From Frankiales bacterium (GTDB lineage Bacteria > Actinomycetota > Actinomycetes > Mycobacteriales > SCTD01), in assembly GCA_025965615.1 (NCBI GenBank), contig JAOPWP010000186.1, positions 1 to 37,459 of the forward strand: a stretch of 37,459 nucleotides of DNA, written 5' to 3'. Made by a program: the position numbers and the translations under genes. The first letter of the stretch is position 1; each line of letters begins with the position of its first letter. Of the stretch, positions 26,595 through 34,876 are shown one piece after another. The notes beneath the pieces were generated by a model. The model was not told where the DNA came from. It made no database searches and saw only the letters and a program-made list of their open reading frames with translations.

Positions 26595-28346
26595 TCAGAA
26601 CGGCGGCGCGTCCGGCTCGGCCCGGACCCCTCTCGCGGCGGCTGCGTCCAGGGCCGTGTCGTCGAGCCAGGTCCAGGTGGTGGCCGGGGTGCGCTCGCCG
26701 TCGGGGAGCCAGGGTGGGAGGTCGTCCTGGTCGGTCGGGGTGAGCTGGTGCTGGTCGGTCCGCGCCAGCAGATGCGGGTCGGGGAGCACGTCGTCGGGAC
26801 GGCCGGTGGGGTCGCGGTCGATGCCAGGAGGTGCCTGGTCGTGGCGCGGGGTGTGGATGATCTGGCCAGCGGGGCTGACCCAGGTGGTGCCGGTGGGGGT
26901 GCGCAGCGGCGTCCAGCCGTAGTGCTTGAGCTGGTGGGTACGGCTGGCTCGGGCGGTGAGGTTCCAGGCGGCGGTCGGCCCTTCGGGGTGGGGGGTGTCG
27001 TGGTCGAGCTCGCACCGGCGGGCTGGGGTGCGGGTGCCGGTGGGTCCGTCGCAGGCCCGGTCCCGCAGGGCGACGTAGTCGCGGAGCGGCTGGGACGGGT
27101 CGTGATCGTTCTCGGTGCGCCAGCTGAGGTCGCTGAGCTCGATGTCGTGCAGGACCATGTCGAGCAACGCGTCGCGGATCCCCTCGGGGGTGGGTGGTGG
27201 TCGTCGGTGGCGGTCGTCGAGGTCGACCAGGGCGCCGGTGCCCGTCTGGGCGCAGGCGCGGCGCAGCTCGGCGTCGACGAGCAGCTGTCGGCTGGTCGGG
27301 GCGCTGAGCCAGCCGTAGCCGTCGAGCCAGCCGGGTTGGTTGCTGAGCCCGAGGGCGGTCTCGACGGGGACCGTGACAGTTGCCTGGACCGGTCGGGCCC
27401 GTCGGCAGTCGGTCGGGGCGGGTTCGATCCCGCTGGGCCGGAGCCCCACCGCGGCTCGTGCTGCCAGCTCGGCGAGCTCGGTCCGGCCGGCGCGTTCGGC
27501 GAGCCCGAGGAGCTCGGCCGGTCCGGCGGGGGAGCCGGGCAGTCCGGCGGGGGAGCCGGTCAGTCCGTTCTGGCCTGCCGACGCGGGTTGCTGGCTGGGA
27601 CGGGCGCCTGGTGGCGGGCTGGCTGGGGCGTGGCTGGTGCACGGGAAGGTGCTGGTCGCCAGGTCGAACCGCAGGTTGTCCAGGGTCCGGGGGTCACCGG
27701 CGGCGCGGAGCGCCCGGGCCTGGGTGTCGAGCGTGGCGTGCCAGCGGGTGAGCGGGACGGCCGGGCCGAACAGCACGACGCTGGCCTGGTCGTCCGTGTC
27801 GGGGTGCAGCTGCACACCGCGGCTGGCCGTCTTGTCGGCGGTGCGCAGAGCGGCGGCGTCGGGATCGGCGGCCAGCGCGGCTCGGCGGACGTCCTGGGCG
27901 ATCCGCCAGGGCGGCACCGTCGCGGCCCGGTCGGCGAGCTCGGTGTCGAGCTGGCTGGCGAGGTCGTCGTCGTAGCTCTCGAGCTCGTGGATGAACGCGC
28001 GGGCCCTGGGCTGGCTGAGCGTCCCGGCTTCGAGGAGCTCCAGGGCCCGTGGCAGGCACGTGGTCAGCCGCACCGCTGCGCGGATCTCAGCAGCGGCGGC
28101 GGCGTCGGACAGCGTCCGGGCGACCGCGACCTCCCGCCGGAAGGAGGTCCACGGGGTGGCGCCGCGCTCGTCGCCGGAGCAGCGGGGGACCAGCGCGGTC
28201 AGCTGCGCGAGGACCCGCATGTCGGCGGCGAACCGGCGGGCCTGCTCGGCGGTCGAGGTCTTGAGCGCGGCGAGGCCGGCCTGGAAGTCGGGCCGCAGCC
28301 AGGGCGTCAACGCCTCCAGTGCCCGCAGCTCTTCGCTCCTCGACAT
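26595..28346 (-). CDS. DUF222 / 13E12-repeat-type HNH endonuclease family protein
   Basis: DUF222-like helical N-term, C-term ALRDRACDGPTGTRTPARRCELDHDTPHPEGPTAAWNLTARASRTHQLKHYGW. Confidence 0.88.
   Translation of the reverse strand: MSRSEELRALEALTPWLRPDFQAGLAALKTSTAEQARRFAADMRVLAQLTALVPRCSGDERGATPWTSFRREVAVARTLSDAAAAAEIRAAVRLTTCLPRALELLEAGTLSQPRARAFIHELESYDDDLASQLDTELADRAATVPPWRIAQDVRRAALAADPDAAALRTADKTASRGVQLHPDTDDQASVVLFGPAVPLTRWHATLDTQARALRAAGDPRTLDNLRFDLATSTFPCTSHAPASPPPGARPSQQPASAGQNGLTGSPAGLPGSPAGPAELLGLAERAGRTELAELAARAAVGLRPSGIEPAPTDCRRARPVQATVTVPVETALGLSNQPGWLDGYGWLSAPTSRQLLVDAELRRACAQTGTGALVDLDDRHRRPPPTPEGIRDALLDMVLHDIELSDLSWRTENDHDPSQPLRDYVALRDRACDGPTGTRTPARRCELDHDTPHPEGPTAAWNLTARASRTHQLKHYGWTPLRTPTGTTWVSPAGQIIHTPRHDQAPPGIDRDPTGRPDDVLPDPHLLARTDQHQLTPTDQDDLPPWLPDGERTPATTWTWLDDTALDAAAARGVRAEPDAPPF
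27521..27562. repeat. Two tandem 21-bp units inside the DUF222/HNH gene
   Basis: gtccggcgggggagccgggca followed by gtccggcgggggagccggtca (1 mismatch); encodes the repeated GSPAG-containing linker. Confidence 0.7.
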
Positions 28347-28352
28347 GGTCGA

Positions 28353-28376
28353 ATACTATTCGAACACACGTTCGAA
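28353..28376 (-). promoter_or_regulatory. LexA/SOS-box-like palindrome abutting a leaderless -10
   Basis: TTCGAAC-ACAC-GTTCGAA (28359-28376) next to minus-strand TAGTAT (28358-28353), 6 nt, ATG at 28346. Confidence 0.75.
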
Positions 28377-28399
28377 CGCAAGCACCACACTGCGGGGGA

Positions 28400-28819
28400 T
28401 CAGGACGGGTCGGGACTCTCTCCCGACGGCTCCAGTCGCAGGCTCACGCTGTTCATGCAGTAGCGGTCGCCGGTCGGTGTCTGCGGCGCGTCGTCGAACA
28501 GGTGCCCCAGGTGCGAGCCGCACTTGGCGCAGAGGGCCTCGATGCGCATCATGCCGAGGCTGCGGTCCTTGCGGAGCTCGACAGCGTCCTCGCGGGTCGG
28601 CGCGTAGAAGCTGGGCCAGCCGCAGTGCGAGTCGAACTTGGTCTCGCTCCGGAACAGCTCGTTGCCGCAGGCGCGGCAGGAGTAGATCCCGGGCGTGGTC
28701 GTGGCGTCGTACTCGCCGGTGAACGGCCGCTCGGTGCCGGCCTGCCGCAGGACGGCGTACTCCTCCGGCGTCAGCTCTGCGCGCCACTGGTCCTCTGTCT
28801 TGTCCACCTCGTAGGTCAT
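28400..28819 (-). CDS. msrB: Peptide-methionine (R)-S-oxide reductase
   Basis: GIYSCRACGNELFRSETKFDSHCGWPSFYAP...LCAKCGSHLGHLFDDAPQTPTGDRYCMNSVSLR. Confidence 0.95.
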   Translation of the reverse strand: MTYEVDKTEDQWRAELTPEEYAVLRQAGTERPFTGEYDATTTPGIYSCRACGNELFRSETKFDSHCGWPSFYAPTREDAVELRKDRSLGMMRIEALCAKCGSHLGHLFDDAPQTPTGDRYCMNSVSLRLEPSGESPDPS

Positions 28820-28972
28820 GCCACCGTCAGCGCTCCGCGCCGCCGGCGTGTTCCGCTTCCAGGGCCTCATGTGGGCATCGTGACCCACCGCAGCAGCCGG
28901 AGCGCCGTAGCCGGTCCGCCAGAGGCCGGCTGCCCACCGGAGCACGCCGTGGCCCGGCGTAGGGTCCGGCGC

Positions 28973-30100
28973 ATGGCCAGCCCCTTCGTCGAGCTCGAGG
29001 TCGACACGCCGGGCGGGGAGCGGACCGTCAAGGTCACCAACCCCGAGAAGACCTACTTCGCAGGCCTGCCCGAGGGGCGCGGCCGCAAGATCGACCTCGT
29101 CGAGTACTACCTGTCGGTCGCCGACGGGGTCGTACGCGGGCTGCGCGAGCGGCCGACCGTCCTGAAGCGCCACCCCGGGGGGGCCGAGACGCCCCCGATC
29201 TACCAGAAGCGGGTGCCCGACAACCGGCCGCCGTGGATGGAGACGGTGACGGTGGCCTTCCCCAGCGGGCGAAGCGCCACGGAGATGTGCCCGGTCGACG
29301 TCGCCCACGTCGCCTGGGCGGCCAACAGCGGGTGCCTGGACTTCCACCCGTGGCCCTCCCGCCGGGCCGACGTCGAGAGCCCTGATGAGCTGCGGATCGA
29401 CCTCGACCCGATGCCCGGCACCGGATGGGCCGAGGTGCAGGAGACGGCACTCGAGGTGCGGGCGGTCTTCGACGAGATGGGCATGACGGCCTACCCGAAG
29501 ACCAGCGGCAGCAAGGGAATCCACGTCTACGTCCGGGTCGACCCGGTCCACACGTTCACAGAGGTGCGCCATGCGGCGCTCGCGGTCGCCCGAGAGGTCG
29601 AGCGCCGCCGGCCCGAGCTCGCCACCGCCAAGTGGTGGAAGGAGGAGCGGGGGGAGCGGGTGTTCCTCGACTACAACCGGATGGCGCGCGACCAGACGAT
29701 CGCGAGCGCGTACAGCGTCCGCGCCCGTCGCGAGGCCACCGTGAGCGCCCCGGTCACCTGGGACGAGGTGCCGGACTGCGAGATCGAGGACTTCGACATC
29801 TGGACGATGCGTGACCGGTTCGCCGTCCTCGGCGACGTGCACGCCGCGATCGACGACGTGCACCACGACCTGGCCCCGCTGCTCGAGCTGTACGAGCGCC
29901 AGGGTGAGGGCGAAGCGCCCTACCCGCCGCAGTTCCCGAAGATGGAGGGGGAGCCGCTGCGCAGCCGTCCGTCGGTGGCCGGACCGGCGGCGCAGAAGCG
30001 GGCGGAGCTGGACGCGAAGCGGCGGGCCGGGGCCGACGCCGACCGCGACCGGACCCCTGCACGCCCTCGCCGGCCGCCCGCCGGCACGACGGGCGACTAG
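28973..30100 (+). CDS. LigD-type polymerase/primase domain protein (stand-alone)
   Basis: VKVTNPEKTYF...VLKRHPGGAETPPIYQKRVPDNRPPW...ELRIDLDPMPGTGWAEVQETAL...PKTSGSKGIHVYVRVDP...DYNRMARDQTIASAYSVRAR. Confidence 0.92.
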   Translation: MASPFVELEVDTPGGERTVKVTNPEKTYFAGLPEGRGRKIDLVEYYLSVADGVVRGLRERPTVLKRHPGGAETPPIYQKRVPDNRPPWMETVTVAFPSGRSATEMCPVDVAHVAWAANSGCLDFHPWPSRRADVESPDELRIDLDPMPGTGWAEVQETALEVRAVFDEMGMTAYPKTSGSKGIHVYVRVDPVHTFTEVRHAALAVAREVERRRPELATAKWWKEERGERVFLDYNRMARDQTIASAYSVRARREATVSAPVTWDEVPDCEIEDFDIWTMRDRFAVLGDVHAAIDDVHHDLAPLLELYERQGEGEAPYPPQFPKMEGEPLRSRPSVAGPAAQKRAELDAKRRAGADADRDRTPARPRRPPAGTTGD

Positions 30101-30969
30101 CGCGTCGGCCTGCGGATCAGGCCCTCCTGGACCACGCTGACCGCGAGCTCACCGTCCCGCGTGTAGATCGCGCCGCGGGCGAGCCCTCTCGAGGCGCCGG
30201 CCCAGGGTGACTCCTGGTCGTACAGCCACCACTCGTCGGCGCGGAACGGCTTGTGGAACCACATGGCGTGGTCGAGGCTGGCGCCGATGACGTCGCCGGT
30301 GCCCCAGGACATCCCGTGGGCCATCAGGGGCGAGTCGAGCAGTGTCATGTCGCTGGCGAACGTGACGGCGCAGACGTGGAGCAGGGGGTCGTCGGGGAGG
30401 GCGCCGTCGGCCCGCATCCAGACCCGGGAGGACAGGGCCCGCTCGCCGATCTCCTTGGCGATCCGCGGCGGGTGGTCCACGTAGCGGACGTCGATGGGGC
30501 GGGGCCGGGTGTACCAGCCGTCGTTCTCGTGCGCGAAGGGGACCATGCGCTCCGACAGGGTCGTCAGCGACTCCGGGTCGGGCACGTCCGGCATCGTCGA
30601 CTGGTGCTCGACGCCTTCCTCGACGGCCTGGAAGCTGGCCGAGAGGTTGAAGATCGGCTTGCCGTGCTGCACGGCCACGACGCGGCGGGTGGTGAAGCTG
30701 CGCCCGTCACGGATCCGGTCCACCTCGTAGACGATGGGGATGCTCGGGTCGCCGGGGCGCAGGAAGTAGGCGTGCAGGCTGTGCACCGGGCGCTCGGCGG
30801 GCACGGTCCGCCCGGCGGCGACGAGCGCCTGCCCCGCCACCTGGCCGCCGAACACGCGCTGCACCGGGTCGTTCGGCTGGCGACCCCGGAAGATGTCGAC
30901 CTCGATCGGCTCGAGGTCGAGCAGGTGGACCAGTCTCTCGAGCGGGGTCTCCCCGGCGGCCGTCGTCAC
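30097..30969 (-). CDS. tesB: Acyl-CoA thioesterase II
   Basis: DIFRGRQPNDPVQRVFGGQVAGQALVAAGRTVP...VHSLHAYFLRPGDPSIPIVYEVDRIRDGRSFTTRRVVAVQHG...ASLDHAMWFHKPFRADEWWLYDQESPWAGASRGLARG. Confidence 0.95.
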   Translation of the reverse strand: MTTAAGETPLERLVHLLDLEPIEVDIFRGRQPNDPVQRVFGGQVAGQALVAAGRTVPAERPVHSLHAYFLRPGDPSIPIVYEVDRIRDGRSFTTRRVVAVQHGKPIFNLSASFQAVEEGVEHQSTMPDVPDPESLTTLSERMVPFAHENDGWYTRPRPIDVRYVDHPPRIAKEIGERALSSRVWMRADGALPDDPLLHVCAVTFASDMTLLDSPLMAHGMSWGTGDVIGASLDHAMWFHKPFRADEWWLYDQESPWAGASRGLARGAIYTRDGELAVSVVQEGLIRRPTR

Positions 30970-31014
30970 GGGCGCATCCTCCCAGGAGCCTCGCGGGGTG
31001 GGGTCACAGGGCCT

Positions 31015-32652
31015 TCACGACTCGACGAGGAGCCCGGCGTCCAGGCTGAGCCGGCGGCCCAGCTGGACCGCGTCGAGCAGCCGGCGGTCGTGGGTGACGA
31101 GCAGCAGGGTCCCGTCGTAGTCGGCGAGCGCCTGCTCCAGCTGCTCGATCGCGGGCTGGTCGTGGTGGTTGGTCGGCTCGTCGTGCACGAGGCAGTTGAC
31201 GCCGACGGCCTGCAGCAGGGCGAGGCCGGCGCGGGTGCGTTCCCCCGGCGAGAGCGAGCGGGCGGGACGGCTGACGTGGTCGGCGCGCATGCCGAACTTC
31301 GCGAGCAGGGTGCGGACCTCGGAGGCGGGCCACTGGGTGATGCCCTCGAGGACCTCGACGACCGTGGCGGACCCCCGGAACGCCGAACGGCCCTGGTCGA
31401 GCTCGCCGATGCGCACCCCCGGGCCGAGTGACTGCCGGCCGGCGGTGAGCGGGAGGCGACCGAGCAGCGCCTCCAGCAGGGTCGTCTTGCCGGAGCCGTT
31501 GGGTCCGACCAGGGCGATCCGCTCGCCGTACGACACCTGCAGGTCGACCGGCCCGAGGGTGAACGTGCCCCTGCGCACGACGGCCTCGGACAGGACGGCC
31601 ACCACCTCGCCGGAACGCGGGGCGGCGGCGATCGACAGCTGCAGGGACCACTCCTTGCGGGGTTCCTCGACCTCGTCGAGGTGGCGCAGCTGCGACTCGA
31701 TCGTCTTGACCCGGCCAGCCGAGTGGGTGGCCGCTTCGATCCGCGCCCCCTTGGCAGCCCGGTCGTTGTCCGGCGCGCGGTACTTCGCCCGGGCCGCCCC
31801 ACGGACGGACTGCTCCCGCTGCCGCTGGGCCTGCTCCACCAGACCCGAGCGCTTGTCCTCGAACTGTTCGTAGGACTCCCGCGCCTGCTGGCGGGCGAGC
31901 GCCCTGGACGCGAGGTAGGCGTCGTAGCCGCCGCCGTACAGCGTCGCCGTCCGGCTCGGCTCGTCGAGGTCGACGACCGTCGTGACCGTGCGGGCGAGGA
32001 ACTCGCGGTCGTGCGACACGACGACGAGCCCGGCTGCCAGCCCGAGGACGAAGCGCTCGAGCCGTTCGAGCCCGGCGAAGTCGAGGTCGTTGGTCGGCTC
32101 GTCGAGCAGGAAGACGTCGTAGCGGGAGAGCAGCACCGAGGCCAGCGAGGCGCGGGCGGCCTGGCCGCCGGAGAGCGCCGCCGTCGGGACGCCCAGCAGG
32201 TCGAGCGGCAGCCCCAGGTCGACGCACACCTGCTCGGCGCGGACGTCGAGGTCTGCGCCGCCGAGGTCGAGCCACCGCTCCAGGGCTGCCGCGTAGAGGT
32301 CGTCGGACCCGGGCGCCGACTCGGTGAGGGCGAGAGTGGCTGCATCGAGGGCAATCTGGGCGTCAGCGACTCCCGTACGCCGTTCCAGGAAGGCGGTGAG
32401 GGTCTCGTCCGGCCGTCGGTCGGGTTCCTGGGGGAGGAGACCGACCGTGGCCGTGCGCGGCGACAGGGTGATGGAGCCCTGCTCCGGCTCGAGGGCTCCG
32501 GCGAGCGCGGCGAGCAGCGTCGACTTCCCGACGCCGTTCGGCCCGACCACGCCGATCCGTGACCCCGGCGCGATCGTCAGCGAGACGTCGGAGAGCACGA
32601 GGGCCGGACCGCGCACGACGGTGACGCCTGCGGCGACGAGGGTGGCGGACAC
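31015..32652 (-). CDS. ABC-F family ATP-binding protein
   Basis: Two NBDs: GVVGPNGVGKSTLL / ALSGGQAARASLA / VFLLDEPTNDLD and ALVGPNGSGKTTLLEALLG / SLSPGERTRAGLALL / CLVHDEPTNHHD. Confidence 0.95.
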   Translation of the reverse strand: MSATLVAAGVTVVRGPALVLSDVSLTIAPGSRIGVVGPNGVGKSTLLAALAGALEPEQGSITLSPRTATVGLLPQEPDRRPDETLTAFLERRTGVADAQIALDAATLALTESAPGSDDLYAAALERWLDLGGADLDVRAEQVCVDLGLPLDLLGVPTAALSGGQAARASLASVLLSRYDVFLLDEPTNDLDFAGLERLERFVLGLAAGLVVVSHDREFLARTVTTVVDLDEPSRTATLYGGGYDAYLASRALARQQARESYEQFEDKRSGLVEQAQRQREQSVRGAARAKYRAPDNDRAAKGARIEAATHSAGRVKTIESQLRHLDEVEEPRKEWSLQLSIAAAPRSGEVVAVLSEAVVRRGTFTLGPVDLQVSYGERIALVGPNGSGKTTLLEALLGRLPLTAGRQSLGPGVRIGELDQGRSAFRGSATVVEVLEGITQWPASEVRTLLAKFGMRADHVSRPARSLSPGERTRAGLALLQAVGVNCLVHDEPTNHHDQPAIEQLEQALADYDGTLLLVTHDRRLLDAVQLGRRLSLDAGLLVES

Positions 32653-32733
32653 GAGCAGTCACTCCACCCGACGGCGGCCCGTCTGTCGAACGGCCTGTCC
32701 TACGAGGTCGGCCGCGCCGTGTCCCCCCAGCCG

Positions 32734-33090
32734 TCAGGGCTGCTCGCGCGTCAGGTGCAGCAGCCAGTCGCGACCCGTGTCGATCAGGGCGTAGCGCCGG
32801 CTGTCCGACTGGCCGTGCAGCACGAACACGAAGCGGCGGTCGTTGCGGTCCTCGAGCTCCCACCACCCGTCGTCGGCGATCCGCTTCGTCGCGTCGGTGT
32901 ACGACGCGTGGCCCAGGTCGTGGTCGGCGACGGCCACCGCGAGCCGGTCCTGAGCAGAGCTGGTGGGCAGGCCCTTCGGCACGGCCCACGAGCGGAGGAC
33001 GCCTGCCTGCTCGAGCCGGAGGTCGAAGTGGTGTGTCGGCCGGTCGTGCTCGTGGAGCACGAAGACCGGCCGTCGGCCGCTTCCGCCCAC
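32734..33090 (-). CDS. Stand-alone LigD-type 3'-phosphoesterase domain protein
   Basis: FVLHEHDRPTHHFDLRLEQAGVLRSWAVPKGLPTSSAQDRLAVAVADHDL...FVFVLHGQSDSRRYALIDTGRDWLLHL; GTG start 5 nt after the upstream gene's stop. Confidence 0.8.
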   Translation of the reverse strand: MGGSGRRPVFVLHEHDRPTHHFDLRLEQAGVLRSWAVPKGLPTSSAQDRLAVAVADHDLGHASYTDATKRIADDGWWELEDRNDRRFVFVLHGQSDSRRYALIDTGRDWLLHLTREQP

Positions 33091-33095
33091 CCCCG

Positions 33096-33446
33096 TCAGT
33101 CCTCGTCCAAGCCCAGCACGTTGTCGCCGACCCAGGTGACAGCGCTGATGACGAGTGAGGCGAGGACGGCGGGAACGAACCCGTCCAGCGACAACCGCTC
33201 GGTGAGCGCCGCGGTCAGCCCCAGCATCGCTGCGTTGATGACGATCAGGAACAGCCCGAGGGTGAGCAGCAGCAGGGGAAGCGCCAGCAGCTTGAGGACC
33301 GGCTTCACGAACGCGTTGACCAGCGCGAAGATGACGGCGATCAGCAGGTAGCTGGTCCATCCCTGCTGCACCTGCACACCGGGCACGTAGGCGGCGACCA
33401 GCCAGACCGCGGCCGCGATGACGGCGAGCTTGGAGATCAGGCGCAC
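33096..33446 (-). CDS. Phage holin 4 superfamily-like small membrane protein
   Basis: MRLISKLAVIAAAVWLVAAYVPGVQVQ...LIAVIFALVNAFVKPVLKLLALPLLLLTLGLFLIVINAAML; four TM helices. Confidence 0.85.
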   Translation of the reverse strand: MRLISKLAVIAAAVWLVAAYVPGVQVQQGWTSYLLIAVIFALVNAFVKPVLKLLALPLLLLTLGLFLIVINAAMLGLTAALTERLSLDGFVPAVLASLVISAVTWVGDNVLGLDED

Positions 33447-33470
33447 CCCGGCATCCTGCCAGCAACCGGC

Positions 33471-34523
33471 TCAGGCGCCGAGGACCTCAGCCAGGTCGAA
33501 GCGGACCGGGCGGTCGAGCTGGGCGTAGGTGCAGGAGGCCGCGTCGCGGTCCGGCCGGAAGTGCCGGAACTGGGCGGTGTGCCGGAACCGCGCGCCCTCC
33601 ATGTGGTCGTAGGCGACCTCGACGACGAGCTCGGGGCGCAGCGGCACGAAGCTGGTGTCCTTGTCGCGGTTCCACCGGGACGGCTCACCCCCGGGCCGGC
33701 GCTCGGACCCGATCTCCCCGACCCACGGGTGCTCCTGGCCCTCCTCGAGCAGGTACGGGCGCAGCTCCTCGACCAGCTCGGCCCGACGCGCCATCGGGAA
33801 CGAGGCCGACACCCCCACGTGCTGGAGCGCGCCGTTGTCGTCGTGGAGCCCGAGCACGAGGGACCCGACCACGGGCCCGCTCTTGTGCCAGCGGAACGCG
33901 CCGACCACGCAATCGGCCGTGCGGGCGTGCTTGATCTTCAGCATGGTGCGCTTGTCAGGGGCGTAGACGCCGGACAGCGGCTTGGCGATCACGCCGTCCA
34001 GACCGGCGCCCTCGAACACGGTGAACCACTCGCGCGCCAGGGCCGGGTCGCTCGTGGCCGGTGTCAGGTGCACGGGCGGGTGCGCTCCGGACAGCGCCTG
34101 CTCGAGCAGGGCCCGCCGCTCCGACTGGGGCCGGTCGAGCAGGGAGTCGGCCTCGAGGGCCAGCAGGTCGAACGCCACGAACGAGGCGGGTGTCGTCTCG
34201 GCCAGCATGCGCACCCGCGAGTCGGCCGGGTGCACCCGCTGGAGCAGGGCCTCGAAGTCGAGACCCCGTTCCGCCGCGATGACGATCTCGCCGTCGACGA
34301 CGCACCGCTCCGGGAGCTGCGCGCGCACGGCTGCCACGACCTCGGGGAAGTAGCGGGTCAGCGGCTTCTCGTTGCGACTGCCGAGCTCGACCTCGTCGCC
34401 GTCCCGGAACACGATGCAGCGGAAGCCGTCCCACTTGGGCTCGTAGAGGTAGGGACCGTCCGGCACGTCCGGCACCGACTTGGCGAGCATCGGCTTCACG
34501 GGGGGCATGATCGGAAGGTCCAT
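33471..34523 (-). CDS. ATP-dependent DNA ligase (LigC/LigD ligase-domain type)
   Basis: PVKPMLAKSVPDVPDGPYLYEPKWDGFRCIVFRDGDEVELGSRNEKPLTRYFPEV...VVDGEIVI...GLDGVIAKPLSGVYAPDKRTMLKIKHARTADCVVGAFRWHK. Confidence 0.96.
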   Translation of the reverse strand: MDLPIMPPVKPMLAKSVPDVPDGPYLYEPKWDGFRCIVFRDGDEVELGSRNEKPLTRYFPEVVAAVRAQLPERCVVDGEIVIAAERGLDFEALLQRVHPADSRVRMLAETTPASFVAFDLLALEADSLLDRPQSERRALLEQALSGAHPPVHLTPATSDPALAREWFTVFEGAGLDGVIAKPLSGVYAPDKRTMLKIKHARTADCVVGAFRWHKSGPVVGSLVLGLHDDNGALQHVGVSASFPMARRAELVEELRPYLLEEGQEHPWVGEIGSERRPGGEPSRWNRDKDTSFVPLRPELVVEVAYDHMEGARFRHTAQFRHFRPDRDAASCTYAQLDRPVRFDLAEVLGA

Positions 34524-34547
34524 CGGCCCATCCTGTCAGCGGCGAGC

Positions 34548-34676
34548 TCAGGTGCCCGTCGGAGCGCTCAGGATCTCGATGAGGTCCTCGTCGAGCCGCT
34601 CGGCGCACGCGAGGCACAGGCGCCGGTCGGGCACGACGGTGGACCGTTCGCACTCGGAGCACATGCGGTAGAGCAC
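34548..34676 (-). CDS. Small zinc-knuckle protein (42 aa)
   Basis: VLYRMCSECERSTVVPDRRLCLACAERLDEDLIEILSAPTGT, CxxC...CxxC; AGGAGGT upstream of the GTG. Confidence 0.6.
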   Translation of the reverse strand: MLYRMCSECERSTVVPDRRLCLACAERLDEDLIEILSAPTGT

Positions 34677-34876
34677 GAGAACCACCTCCTGCGGCGCCAC
34701 AGGCGAGCCAGCACCACGCGCGCCGCCGGCGTCGGCTGCCGGCGATCGCCCTCTGAGCATCGACCGTAGGCCGGATCTCTTGAGTTCCCCTGCAGACACG
34801 CACATGCTCCACCCGGGAGCGGGTAGCGGTGTCACTCGTCCGGCGCGGACCGGCCCCGGTCAGACAGACTGCCGGC

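Noticed and set aside
26748-28463. 571-aa plus-strand ORF
   Set aside because: Antisense of the DUF222/HNH gene; Gly/Arg-rich low complexity without recognisable motifs.
30097-30100. Shared CTAG giving both stop codons of LigD-Pol and tesB
   Set aside because: Real, but a common outcome of compact convergent genes; not informative alone.
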